A stretch of DNA of 28,878 bases from Chara braunii (GCA_003427395.1 BFEA01000554.1:329343-358220); one strand, 5' to 3'. Positions 11,448 through 22,371 are shown, counted from the stretch's first letter. Program-made: numbers and translations. The notes: generated by a model not told the origin, from the sequence alone.

Positions 11448-11775
11448 TTGAAGTCGAAAATTTTGAAGTTTTATAAAATCGGGTTTCAACGTGAAGTGAT
11501 GAAGGTGCTGAAAGTTATGAATACCCCTCTCAGGTATCAGGATTAATTTTTACATTGAAGATTTTAAAAATTTTGAAGTGGTGAAGATGTTGAAAGTTCT
11601 AAACCCTTCCCTGCCTCCCCCTATTTTTTTTTTTTTAAAGAGGGGTTGTTCATAATTTTCAACACCTTCACCACTTCAAAAATTTCAAAAATTTTATAGT
11701 CTAAGATGTATATTAACTTTGAAGATTTTAAAAAACGTTGATGTGGTGAAGATGTTGAAAAACTTGAACCCCCGC
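11448..11775. repeat. Local direct and inverted repeats (GAAGTGGTGAAGATGTTGAA motif)
   Basis: A ~55-bp unit occurs as direct copies at about 11453-11515, 11558-11607 and 11718-11775, and inverted at 11641-11700. The inverted copy and its neighbour form a foldback around a T13 tract. Confidence 0.6.
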
Positions 11776-12371
11776 CCATTGCCCCTGTTTTATTTTGTTT
11801 TGGGGGAAGTGTGTTCAAAACTGCAGTACCTGTGTAAATGTTGAATATTACTGACCTCGTTAACCACCTCCCGGAATGTCTTGTTACCCAAGTCACGACA
11901 CAATTCATACCACCCCGTCCCTAACTTTTTTTCACCCCATGATTCATGTTCGTCATCTGGACCTCCTCCCCTGACCAAACAATCTCACCACACACGGTTT
12001 CACCCTCCTTATCTTCTCTCTCTCCTTCCCCTTGCCCTTACTCCATCCTCTTTCACCTTTTTGCTCCTCTCCCCTCTCCATCTTTCGCTATCCACCCTTC
12101 TAAAGCACGTAACATCATTTCTTATCCATGCAAGTCCCGTTAAAACAACTCGGTGTAGTAACAATTCCCTCATTCAATCTTTTTATTTCCTTTCCCACCC
12201 TTCAATTCTACTTCTAACCTATTAATCAAGCATGCCCGTGTCCTCGCCCCTTTCCCTTCCATTTATCTCTTTTATCCTCTATAAGCATTCCTTTCATCAC
12301 CTTGACCTTCCTCCACCATATATGTCTCTCGTCCATTGCCTACACCACATATAACCTCTATATTAAACAAC

Positions 12372-12652
12372 CATTTTGTCAAAACATACATATTATATTT
12401 CTTGAACGAAATTGAAATTGAGTTTTTGGGCCGAAATCCGACCCAAATTTTCAGCTCCTGTGGATCCGACATTCCTAGAACGTCGAACCCCCTAGATGTA
12501 TTTAGTATCAGCTTGAGGTCAGATACATCTAAGGGGTGTGGCATTCTTGGAACGCCGGACCACTAGGAGCCAAAAATTTGGATCGGATTTCGGCCCAAAA
12601 ACTTAATTTCAATTTCGTTCAAAAAATATAATATGTCCGTTTTGACAAAATG
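12372..12652. mobile_element. 281-bp foldback (MITE-like) element
   Basis: Almost the whole element is one inverted repeat. It begins CATTTTGTCAAAAC and ends with the complement. The ~120-140-bp arms match at most positions, including the segment GGGCCGAAATCCGA, and a shorter hairpin sits at the centre (AGATGTAT...GATACATCT). No open frame is present. I could not identify a clear target-site duplication, so the superfamily is unassigned. Confidence 0.75.
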
Positions 12653-12659
12653 ACCATTA

Positions 12660-13415
12660 TTACAACCGACTAGCAACACCCTTGGTTGACTCACCTCTAG
12701 CACTGGTAAGGTATGTCAAAGCCGCCTACCTAAGGGTGGTGACAACCCTTCACGTAGAGGTAAGCTATACATCGCGGAGCCTTGTCTTATTGCAAGGCTT
12801 TGTGAGAGGTATAGCTGGCGCATGCATCCAGAGTGCTATATTGGTTAGGCACTTTTCCAATATGCTCATTGGTAACAATGCACGACCATGAAGGTTTTTC
12901 GCTCACCTAAGCATTTGAGATCGTTGAGCAGGACAACACTATCGTACCTGACAATTATCATCACCACACTATCCCCCTTTGACCTATATCATCCTGATAA
13001 GTTCATTCTTTGCATCACATTTTTTATTATTTTTTTGATTTTTTTGCATTAATGAAAAAAACAATCTCGTCTCTCAAAGATATCTTCATTTGCCTTAAGT
13101 CTCTCAAACCATCAACTTACATTGTAATGTTTAGTTTATGATGACGTAAATTTACCAAATACGTCTTTCATCCCTTAACCGTAATATTTTTTTAGTATGC
13201 CTTCATTAGTACTAGTTCACGTTTTCAAGATATCCTCGCCAAATGATTTTTTGAAATATTTGATTTGTCCACACTGCATCATGCTTTCGATGGAGGTCAC
13301 CAAGGCCTCTTTCCTCCTTTACCCGCTTTCTCTTTTCCCCTTTTATTACCGTGATAACGTGTATGCATATTTGTGTGCGAGAAAGAAAAAACATAAAGAA
13401 AAAGAGAGAGAATGA

Positions 13416-13454
<39 letters not shown>

Positions 13455-14620
13455 TGATGTGCATGCTCACCCGCTCATTGAAGTGTTGCCAAGATGGCAG
13501 GGGGCAATGCCGAATAACGGGCATGGCCTGACAGAACCCCGAATGTTGATTGGGTAAGTGCATGGTATAAAGGTTGCTTCCACCAATAAGGGTTTGCCGG
13601 AAATATTTGATGCTTGAGGGGTGTGGGAGCTGTTAAAGGAGCATAGTGCAAATGAAAAGAACTCTTAGGGGCAACAAAAATGTCTCTTTATGTATTAGTA
13701 ATATATAAGATGTCGTCACCTCAGTTGAAATGCATAAAAAACAAAAACTTTGAGGTGTCTATCCTTCCACATTCTAGCAGAAGATGCATGATTAATTGTT
13801 CACACTCAGTGGGTAGTGTAGACAGGCCTATAATCATAATATGTAAAAATGTCATGTAAGAAAAAAAAAAAAAATCCAGTACTTTCAATTAAGTTTTTTC
13901 ATTTTTTTTAATATATGTCCTGATAGTCTTATTTTTTTCTTTATAATGCTAATGGATGGCTCAAAGGATTGTTGTGATTTTTATTTATTAAAAAAAAGAA
14001 AAAAAAAATAGTCCAATACCTATCTATGACTAAACATGAGAGAAATAAAAACTGTCGAGTTTCCAACATGTCACTTCATACAAAACTATATCTTCATAGT
14101 TTATAAATACATAAAAATATAAAAAAATATCAAATAAATCGCATGAGGTTATCCTCCATTAACCTACTTTTGAAAAATTTCATAAAATATGAAGGTCTCC
14201 CACTACGATTTCACTTATTTTCACATATATTGTGTATCTACAGTTCAATAATGAACCTTAACTCATTCGTGGCATATCGAATCCCAAACCTACAACTATG
14301 CTCTCTATTTTGAAAAAACAAAAACAAGTATTTTTTCGTCGATGACAAAATACTTATTCAAAGATGGTGCAATGCATCATACTGCATCATTGTTATATTG
14401 TCATTTGGTGTCATTTCCGTAATAACCTCAGTCATCATTACTGATAATGGAGACTCATGGTTCAGTATGAAAAGTTCATTGTACTTACTTTGAGTTTGGG
14501 AAATCCCCAAAGTAAGTCCGTGGAGTACAAGGCTAAAAAATAACAAAAGGTAATTTCAATCGATGGTCGATGTTACCAAAAGAAGAGTACACGACCCGAT
14601 AATTACCAAAAGACTACAAA
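12660..14620. other. No gene seen; (GA)n at 13416-13454
   Basis: Mostly AT-rich intergenic DNA with homopolymers. The (GA)n tract at 13416-13454 creates spurious Arg/Glu or Ser/Leu open frames on both strands. Confidence 0.5.
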
Positions 14621-14625
14621 AAAAA

Positions 14626-14669
14626 TATTGCAAATAATAACATAAACTATTGCAAATAATAACCTAAAC
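14626..14669. repeat. 22-bp tandem duplication
   Basis: TATTGCAAATAATAAC plus MTAAAC is repeated twice with one mismatch, just before the (TA)n at 14679. Confidence 0.8.
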
Positions 14670-14675
14670 TTTCTC

Positions 14676-14678
<3 letters not shown>

Positions 14679-14733
<55 letters not shown>
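14679..14733. repeat. (TA)n microsatellite
   Basis: Uninterrupted 55-bp TA tract. Confidence 0.95.
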
Positions 14734-14736
<3 letters not shown>

Positions 14737-15144
14737 AATGTATACTGCGCTCAACTTTCCCGATCAACACGAATCTACAATGTAATGTTTGTTTAACTCA
14801 TTGCTAAGTTTGTTGAAAGGATGAAAGGTCGTTGCAATGCTCTACTATAACCTTCTCCTTCCACAATATTACAAAAAAAATACTCGAATGACTTTAAAAA
14901 TATATGTATGTGGCTTGGTAAAGATGTAGCAAGCGCACCCAACAAAACAAACTTTCGGTACGAATGAGGAAACAAATGACGTGGTAGTGAATTCAATTTT
15001 CAAAATGTCTGTAGCGTTAGAATTGAACGTGAGTGCCCCTCTTCCTACTCCTCGCCCTTCTCCTTCGCGCTTTTTCCTTGTTCTCCGTCAGTTATCGTAA
15101 TTTTTATCGTCGTCATTCCTTTCTTTCTTGTTGGCTTCTTTGTC

Positions 15145-15190
<46 letters not shown>

Positions 15191-15960
15191 TTGTGTGCAT
15201 GAGTGTATTTATGTGTGTAAACACAAAGAAAAAAAGAGGAATAATGTGCTTTTGGAAGGTCGAGAAAGATTGCTTTGCGTATCACAACTGTGCATTGGTC
15301 GTTGCCAAATATATTTGCATATCTAAGCGAAACTGTATAAGAAGGGAATCTCAAAGAATGACGTGGTAGAAGGATGGAAGGGGCTAGTGGGGATGTCCTT
15401 CTCAACAGTAAGGCGATGCTCACAGTGCCTTCGACGAGCACACGACGAATGAGGGTGATGCAACAAGTTGATAGGCAAACTGGCGTAAACGAAATAAAGA
15501 TGTATCAGGGAGCAGCACTATGGTTGCAAATGCTAAAAGGAGCGACTTCGGGTTCCATGTCACGAATCGTACTCTGCATAATGTGTGACACATCACCATC
15601 ACGAGTTCTTGAAGTCAAGAGTACTGATCTGAACATGAATATAACGATTTGAGGCAAATGCGGCAATGACAAGCGTATTGTGGAAGACTGACGGATATAG
15701 TTCACAATTTAGAGTACAACAACACATTTGGATGAGGGTCTAATACTGTGTATGGCGTGGAAATGGATGCTATCAGTATTATCTTTGCTCATGTAAACGT
15801 CAAGCTTGACAACTCCATGGTGTGCAATTATCGAAACTACTTTTATCATCGTTTACGTGATAAATTAAAGGTTGCAGGTGAAAAAATGCTTTTGATCGAA
15901 GTTCAATTTTTTTTTGAGAACCGAAAAGGGGTAGAATTAATAAACCTTCCTCAATTACCG
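14734..15960. other. No gene seen; (GT)n at 15146-15188
   Basis: A (GT)n tract interrupts otherwise unremarkable sequence. Short open frames on both strands overlap one another and show no family signature. Confidence 0.5.
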
Positions 15961-15964
15961 TCTT

Positions 15965-16084
15965 AACCCGAAAACAAGGTACGTACCTTGTATTCAAGTT
16001 ACCTTCAAAAAACGGGTTCTAAAAAATCGCTGTTAAATTTTTGAATAGAAGGTACCGTCAAATACAAGGTACGTACCTTGTATT
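15965..16084. repeat. Two long palindromes sharing CAAGGTACGTACCTTG
   Basis: A perfect 18-bp palindrome at 15974-15991 and a perfect 24-bp palindrome at 16061-16084 share the core CAAGGTACGTACCTTG. Between them lies part of an AACCCG/CGGGTT inverted repeat (15965-15970 and 16013-16018). Confidence 0.85.
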
Positions 16085-16110
16085 CGAGGTGTGCCTTGTA
16101 ACTGTCACAT

Positions 16111-16112
<2 letters not shown>

Positions 16113-16165
<53 letters not shown>
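16113..16165. repeat. (CT)n microsatellite
   Basis: Uninterrupted CT tract, followed at 16210-16257 by (CT)n, C9 and (CA)n segments. Confidence 0.95.
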
Positions 16166-16168
<3 letters not shown>

Positions 16169-16403
16169 TGTTGTCTACGGACCCACCTGCTTCCACGCAC
16201 GGGCGCTATTCTCTCTCTCTCCCCCCCCCACACACAAACACACACACTCAAACACACGTAACGTTCGAATGCATGCCGGATCGTGAGCACATAGTGCAGT
16301 CAATGTACTATTAAAAAAAAAAAAAACTTTACACTGCAGCCCCGACTGCTAGCAGTCGATTGTGTTATTTATAATATTATTACTAATATATATATATATA
16401 TAT

Positions 16404-16493
16404 CGTCAAATAGAACTGCCCGGTAAACCGTAGGCAAAGAGGGAGAAGAGGACAACAAACGAGGGGCTGTGACAAACTGTTTCGTCGGAGTTT
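16404..16493 (-). mobile_element. Hammerhead-family element, copy B (cut by the gap)
   Basis: Preceded by (TA)n at 16386-16403. It starts CGTCAAATAGAACTGCC, runs through the shared GAGAGG-like, AACAAACGAGGGGCTG and TGACAA blocks, and reaches the ribozyme 3' half (CTGTTTCGTCGGAGTTT at 16477-16493) before sequence is lost. In ribozyme sense this is stem II 3' strand, GAAA, stem III and a ~75-nt tail ending at the (TA)n. Confidence 0.8.
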
Positions 16494-17190
16494 NNNNNNN
16501 NNNNNNNNNNNNNNNNNNNNNNNNNNNNNNNNNNNNNNNNNNNNNNNNNNNNNNNNNNNNNNNNNNNNNNNNNNNNNNNNNNNNNNNNNNNNNNNNNNNN
16601 NNNNNNNNNNNNNNNNNNNNNNNNNNNNNNNNNNNNNNNNNNNNNNNNNNNNNNNNNNNNNNNNNNNNNNNNNNNNNNNNNNNNNNNNNNNNNNNNNNNN
16701 NNNNNNNNNNNNNNNNNNNNNNNNNNNNNNNNNNNNNNNNNNNNNNNNNNNNNNNNNNNNNNNNNNNNNNNNNNNNNNNNNNNNNNNNNNNNNNNNNNNN
16801 NNNNNNNNNNNNNNNNNNNNNNNNNNNNNNNNNNNNNNNNNNNNNNNNNNNNNNNNNNNNNNNNNNNNNNNNNNNNNNNNNNNNNNNNNNNNNNNNNNNN
16901 NNNNNNNNNNNNNNNNNNNNNNNNNNNNNNNNNNNNNNNNNNNNNNNNNNNNNNNNNNNNNNNNNNNNNNNNNNNNNNNNNNNNNNNNNNNNNNNNNNNN
17001 NNNNNNNNNNNNNNNNNNNNNNNNNNNNNNNNNNNNNNNNNNNNNNNNNNNNNNNNNNNNNNNNNNNNNNNNNNNNNNNNNNNNNNNNNNNNNNNNNNNN
17101 NNNNNNNNNNNNNNNNNNNNNNNNNNNNNNNNNNNNNNNNNNNNNNNNNNNNNNNNNNNNNNNNNNNNNNNNNNNNNNNNNNNNNNNNNN
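16494..17190. other. Assembly gap (697 N)
   Basis: Unknown bases. The gap begins inside hammerhead copy B and ends at a (GA)n tract, so a repeat collapse is likely. Open frames that cross it are meaningless. Confidence 0.99.

Positions 17191-17269
<79 letters not shown>
17191..17269. repeat. (GA)n microsatellite
   Basis: At least 79 bp of GA units directly against the gap; the true length is unknown. Confidence 0.95.
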
Positions 17270-17270
<1 letters not shown>

Positions 17271-17483
17271 ATGACAGGGCGGCCATACAGGCCTCAAATG
17301 GCCATCCACAGTGGCGTTCTCGGCTCCATCACAGGCAGCGGCATAACAGAAACATGGGACGACTGACAACTTTCTGTTATGCCCCAGTAGCTCTGTCCCA
17401 GGCCCACAATTGCATGCTGAGACCATAGATGGTACCGGTAGGGACATTTCAAAAATATTTGTGCTGGTACGGAACGGCTATCC

Positions 17484-17590
17484 GGTAAGGGCACAATGAA
17501 AAGTTGAACCGGTAGGGGCACAATGAAAAGTTGAACCTGTAGGTAGGGCACAATGAAAAGTTGAACCTGTAGGTAGGGGCACGATGACAA
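17484..17590. repeat. ~27-31 bp minisatellite
   Basis: Three copies and a partial fourth of GGTAGGGGCACAATGAAAAG plus TTGAACC, beginning at 17484, 17511, 17542 and 17572. Confidence 0.85.
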
Positions 17591-17698
17591 GACTTAGGCC
17601 CCAACCGACGTTAGGGTCTTTTCGCAATCTCGAACCCTAGTCAGAGGGGCACCGCAGGATTAATAAGTGATCAGGGGGGCGTGAAACAAGTCAACGCA

Positions 17699-17826
17699 AC
17701 TTCGAGGGCAATGGGCCAGATCTTCCCTCCCCACTAAAAGGAACCTCATAGTTGAGGGCAATGGGCAACTTCCGCTCGCTTTGAGGGCAATGGGCAACTT
17801 CCGCTCGCTTTGAGGGCAATGGGCCC
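17699..17826. repeat. 29-bp minisatellite
   Basis: TTGAGGGCAATGGGCAACTT plus CCGCTCGCT repeats exactly at 17752 and 17781. Partial copies sit at 17810 and (diverged) 17699. Confidence 0.85.
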
Positions 17827-17923
17827 AGATTGATCAGATTTTGAGATATGTACACTAGGGATCGAGTTGACAATTAGTTGAAAGTGAAGAGAGTTATCGG
17901 TAAGCTAAGCTGGCTAGGCTGCC

Positions 17924-17972
17924 AGAGTTCCGTGGCCCAAAAAAAAAAAAAAAAAAAAGAGTTCCGTGGCCC
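17924..17972 (+). mobile_element. Poly(A) tract flanked by a perfect 15-bp direct repeat
   Basis: AGAGTTCCGTGGCCC is duplicated exactly at 17924-17938 and 17958-17972 around 19 A residues. This is the footprint expected from LINE-type target-primed reverse transcription in which only the poly(A) tail was copied, with the repeat as target-site duplication. Confidence 0.55.
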
Positions 17973-18824
17973 CCAGGTAGACTGTGAGGACCCCGGCCTC
18001 GTTTACTGGCCACTGGGCCTGGGTTCCCTGGGCACTGGGCCCGTTTTTCAAAAAAAAAACAAAAAACAAAAACAGGAACCTCGTAGCGGAGTCGACGGAC
18101 TATTGGCCAAAAGCACCAGTGGGGAAGACCCTCGGGCCGGGCGCGGCCATTCGCATACCCGCCAAGGACACCTGTAGGGGGGACTCCTCTCGCGGAACGG
18201 CGATGACCCAGGGAAGTGGGATGGACAGCGGCTGTGGTTCCCGCCCGTTGTATTCAAAATTTTGAAAATCTTCCAAGAGCTGGTCGTAAATGAAACGGCA
18301 ACGAAATTAGCCTCCGTCCTCGGCACTACCGGTAATCGCTACAGATCGCCACAGACAGTCGAGAATACGTGCAGCAAATAGCAAATGCCAGTCGTGCGCA
18401 GGCAGTTCGATCATGGATTTGTGTTTGTATGCTCGCGCAGTGTCACCGAGTGACGGCGCCGAATCCGCTCATGCGGCAAGTGATTCATTTCCTTACGCCG
18501 TTCTTTTTGTTGGCGCGATCGGTCGACCGGCGGTCTTCGCTGTACGAGAGACAGAAGATTAGAAATGCTTCCACCTCTGGCAATTGCTGTTCATCTGCTC
18601 CTGTATACATCTGCCCTGCTCGTTCGAACGTGAAGATCAATCACGTAAGATCAGTCGTGATTATGTTCTTTTACCCGGATGTCAGGTCCGCTAGATTTGC
18701 GAAGTCCGCGGAGGCCGTCCCCACATTATCTCCTCCATGACTAGTTTCTCATATCCGTGACGTAGCTGAGTTGCCTCGAGGCGAAGAGCTAGCAATCACA
18801 CATACGCACACACATCATCACAGG
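17973..18824. other. Region upstream of the WD40 gene
   Basis: GC-rich sequence without a convincing gene. A 123-codon open frame at 18369-18740 shows no domain. It may contain the promoter of the gene at 19040. I see no clear TATA box. Confidence 0.4.
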
Positions 18825-18849
18825 CACACACACACACACACACACACAC

Positions 18850-18913
<64 letters not shown>

Positions 18914-19039
18914 GATAGGGCTCGTGGAGAGGGCGGACGGGGGTGCAAACCGTTCGTGGGGGTGCAAACCGTTCGTGGGGGTGCAAAACGTTCGTCAGTT
19001 GGAGAAGAGCTTTGCTTTTGCTTCGCGATTCTGTTGCTG
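18825..19039 (+). promoter_or_regulatory. Probable 5' leader or proximal promoter with (CA)n, (GA)n and a 19-bp triplication
   Basis: (CA)n at 18825-18850 and (GA)n at 18857-18912 precede three tandem copies of GGGGGTGCAAACCGTTCGT (about 18939-18995, the third with one change). No ATG occurs in the ~300 bp before 19040 except one at 18737 that opens an 8-codon frame. GA-rich leaders are common in green-plant promoters and can bind GAGA-type factors; that role is inferred. Confidence 0.4.
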
Positions 19040-21394
19040 ATGGGTTTATCGTTAGAGCGTCCTATTGGCAGCCCGCCAGGGTGTCGGGCGGGGTCTCAGG
19101 GTGGAAGATCTTGCGCAGTCGGTGCAAAAACTGGTGATGCAGGTCTTGTGCAGTCTTCCTTGCGCTCTTTCTTCACTCGGCAGCTCTCTGGGCTTGCTGT
19201 CCCTGGGGTCTCAGCGGCGACGGAGACGGCTTCCAAAGCAGCTGCTGTCGCAGGGGAATCAACCAAAAGGGGGGAGAAGGGCTCATCGATGGCTGGCTAC
19301 GGAGTCGAGGCAGGCAAGAAACGCCATCGCGAGCCCGCAATTTTATATACCTCTGCTATTGCCTCCGGATTGGATATGGAGAATCTGTCCTCCCCATTTG
19401 CGAGCGGGGTCGGGATCGCCAAGGAGACGACGAAGGAGGTTGGCAAACCCAGTAGGCCGAGATCGCGACGGGGAAGGTCCAGCGGACATCCAACGGATAG
19501 TACGCCGTCTTCCGATGTCGGCGTCGGGGACAGCCGTCCGATGAAAAGAAAGCGCTTGAACGATGACATTGAAAGCGCGAGCGAGCGGTGTGCTTCAACG
19601 AATAACGTGGACGTTCCGGATGATCCCGGGTCGGGAGATCGACGGGTGATAGGAAGTAGGAGAAAGAGGGTTTCCGTTGGGGACTGCGTAGGGGGTCAGC
19701 AGCAGGCCGATACACGCCTGGAGGGCGGCGGTCAGCAGCAAGAGAGCCGTGAGGTGAAGGTGGCGCAGGAGGCGGTGCTGGCATCCCAAGGAAGAGGGCC
19801 AGATCCACAGCAGCAACTGTCGAACTCCGCCGCCCTCAGAGAGAGGAAAAGAGATGATGAGGGAGTGCGTGGGGAGGAGGGCGCCGATGTCAGCAAGCCA
19901 AGAACCGAAGCGCGCGCGGGCGCCGGGGCAGATGTGGGGGCCGGCGCGCACACGAAGGCCGAGGATGAGGACCCCGTTGGGGCAAGCGCACTTGCGGAGG
20001 CCGAGGATGAGGGTGAGGGTTGCGCTGCTGGGCTTACAGATGGCGGAAAGGACAAACACTCTTCTTCACGTGTGCTGATGCAGTGCGAGCACGCGGCGAA
20101 GGCGATGTTGCCTGTCCTTGCCTCTGGGAGTGCGAGGGAGAGTGAGCGCGAGAGTGATGACGATGCAGACCCAGCCGTCGCTGGATCCTTGGATGGCAAT
20201 CAGAAAATAACCGGTCTCGGGAACCGACCCGTTCTTCTCGCCGACCCGGCCGACATGGACGTCGCCCTCATCCGGTTGAATCGGCAGAAGGTAGGGGGAG
20301 GGGCTGATGAGGGGCTATCTTTTTCGCGGTCCGCGGTGAGCAACAAGAACCCTAACGTAAGTCGGGGAGGCGTCCTTGATGATGACGACGGCGATGGCGG
20401 CGAGCTTGGGACCGCTTCAAGGCTGGTTGGGAACGGTAGTGTCGGGGGAGGAGGTGAAGTTCTCAGTCGTGATGAGAGATGGTCGTCGGAGGAAGACGAA
20501 GGTCTCTGCGAGTATGAGCGTCTGCGGGCGCAGACAATCCGGCGAAATAGGTCAGTTTTGGAGCAGCTTGGACTGTTTGAAGCCTCGGCGAAACTTCAGC
20601 TGACTAGGAAACTGTCAGCTGGAAACAACAGCACTAATGGGAGTGGTGGTCGGAAGGGCGGCAAGCCGCGGAAGTCGGCAGTAGTAGCGGCGGAGAGCCC
20701 CCAGCCACTGCGACGCAGCCTCCGAACGCGGGGGATCTCCGCCGCGCCTGGTCCGGGCGAGGGAAATGCCCGAGCGAATGGCGATTCCTCGTCTGCACGA
20801 GGAGACAACGATGGTGAGGAGGGAAAGCAGGAGGGGGAGGAGGAAGAGGAGGAGATGGACATTGAGTATGATGATTCGTCGGTGCTAAGGTACATGTGCG
20901 CGAGCCGCGCTGGCTCCGCCGAAGGGCTTAAGGCGGGGGCGGCGAACTGCGCCGCATTGAGGGCAGTGCCCAGCAACGAGGAGGCGATGAGGACTCATTA
21001 TTGCAGGGGAGAGAAAGACGATGGCTCGGTTGGTGCCGGCGGCGCGCTCAAAGGCGTGGTATTGAGGAGCCAGAGGGAGCTTATAGACGCTGGAAGAAGG
21101 GTTGTTGGGTTTCGTCCGTCGGGTAAGGTCTTAGGGGATGGCGCGCTCTCGAAGATCTACTGTATGGATCTGTGGGAGGGGGAAAACTCCCTCTTGATTG
21201 CCGGTGGCCATCTAGGCCGGATGGCGGTGTTTGGCGTCGGAGCTGTGAGAAGAGGATGGGGGAATGTCGACCACGACGCCGAGGAGCATGATGATGGTGG
21301 CAATGCAGGAGAAAATGCGGAGGGTCCCTTGCTGTCGTGGAAAGGAAGCAGTGGCTGGGCGTCTTGCACTCAGTTTCTCTCCCGTCAGGACCAG
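19040..21394 (+). CDS. WDR76: WDR76/CMR1-like WD40 protein, exon 1 (785 codons)
   Basis: Exon 1 encodes the long N-terminal part of a nuclear WD40 protein resembling the WDR76/CMR1 family, linked in animals and yeast to DNA-damage response and chromatin. With ATG 19040 as residue 1, visible features are a PIP-box-like QSSLRSFF (38-45), basic NLS-like clusters MKRKRL (168-173) and SRRKRV (206-211), a long disordered Gly/Ala/Glu/Asp-rich stretch, the family-like helix YERLRAQTIRRN (from 492) leading to LGLFEA, PLRRSLRTRG (556-565), an acidic run EEEEEEMDIEYDD, and the first propeller strands (LLIAGGHLGRMAVFGV, then PLLSWKGSSGW). The frame stays open upstream to a GTG at 18956, but 19040 is the first in-frame ATG. 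The exon ends at CAG|GTCGGG in phase 0. The N-terminal region seems longer than in relatives. Family assignment is from motif memory; DDB2-like WD40 proteins are the main alternative. Confidence 0.7.
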
Positions 21395-21502
21395 GTCGGG
21401 ATCCTCGTCAACCCACTAGCCGGCTTCCCCCCGCACATAACGTTATGCACTCTAAAAATGAATGTATGCAAGCTATATTTCCGGCGAGATACCGCCAAAA
21501 TA

Positions 21503-21706
21503 AGGGTGCGTTGTGTTCGGGGGAAGACGCTTGCCGTCTTCCTCCGAATACAACGCGCCCTGAGTACGAATCTATGCTGACAATGTATCTAGCCCGCGTC
21601 TTCTTCACCCCGAACAAGACGCACCCTGATTATGCGTGTGTACCAGCTATCTTGTCCGGTCTTATTCAGTCGCAATGAGGGTGCGTTATGTTTCGGGTGA
21701 AGACGG
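21503..21706. mobile_element. AGGGTGCGTT inverted-repeat cluster
   Basis: Four related ~27-32 nt arms occur: + at 21503-21529, - at 21535-21561, - at 21596-21627 and + at 21678-21706 (AGGGTGCGTT...TTCGGGNGAAGACG). The first pair folds into a near-perfect hairpin with a 5-nt loop. The first and third could also be termini of a ~125-bp MITE. No target duplication is evident. Confidence 0.6.
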
Positions 21707-21790
21707 TAGCCTTTTCCGTATCAAACAGAAAGAAAGCCTCAAGAAGCATCGAACATTTTTGACGAAATTGGTAGTGTTCCGCTGTCTCGC

Positions 21791-21920
21791 TTTTTCTCCC
21801 CTTTCGCTACCTTTCCAGTCACATTCATTTATCTTTCTTTTGCTCTGTTTGGCAATTTTTCTCCCCTTTCGCTACCTTTTCCGTCACATTCATTTATCTT
21901 TCTCTTGCTCTGTTTGGCAA
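21791..21920. repeat. 65-bp tandem duplication
   Basis: TTTTTCTCCCCTTTCGCTAC through TTTGGCAA occurs twice in tandem (21791-21855 and 21856-21920) with few differences. Confidence 0.85.
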
Positions 21921-22026
21921 TCTGCTACTTTCGGTGTTTCTCTCGCATTGACAACTCTCTCTCTCTCATCTCTCTGTGTGAGCTTTCGTCCGTCTTTGTT
22001 TTCTTTCGGTTTTGTCAGTGCCTCTA

Positions 22027-22030
<4 letters not shown>

Positions 22031-22079
<49 letters not shown>

Positions 22080-22371
22080 AGCCTTCGTCTCTCACTTCTG
22101 TTACTTTCCGTCACTTGAGTGCTTTTTCGTCCTTGGCTGTCCTTATGTCTCCACGAATCCTCTCCTTTTCCCCCGCAGGCTTGTCGTCTCTAAACTGTGC
22201 CCGTATGTCTGTCAGGCTTTCTGTTCCTCTTTCTCTCTCTCTCTCTCTCCCCTTTTCTCTCTCTCTTCCTCCATCGATGGAAAGTCCCAAGAACCTCTTT
22301 CTTGCATGAATTCTCTCTCTTTCTTTATCAAAATCCTTTTCCCCCGCAGGCTTGTCGTCTCTAAACTGTGC
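22031..22371. repeat. (CT)n tract and a 37-bp dispersed duplication
   Basis: (CT)n at 22031-22074. The segment containing CCCCCGCAGGCTTGTCGTCT is repeated at 22164-22200 and 22335-22371, each time among further CT-rich runs. Confidence 0.8.

Noticed and set aside
13351-13563. Arg/Glu- and Ser/Leu-repeat ORFs on both strands
   Set aside because: Translation of a (GA)n microsatellite.
16369-17447. Open frames of 288-354 codons on both strands
   Set aside because: They consist of the N gap plus (GA)n/(CT)n microsatellite translation.
18369-18740. 123-codon ORF just upstream of the WD40 gene
   Set aside because: No motif, different frame, and no splice signals linking it to exon 1.
18956-19039. 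Upstream in-frame extension of the WDR76-like ORF from a GTG
   Set aside because: It begins at a non-ATG codon inside a 19-bp triplication. The first ATG in frame is 19040.
20304-20311. CTGATGAG hammerhead-core string on the + strand
   Set aside because: No stem II hairpin followed by GAAA; it lies inside coding exon 1.
21395-21580. Continuation of the exon-1 frame to a stop at 21580
   Set aside because: Conserved WD40 sequence stops at the CAG|GT donor and resumes in exon 2; the extension lies in inverted repeats.
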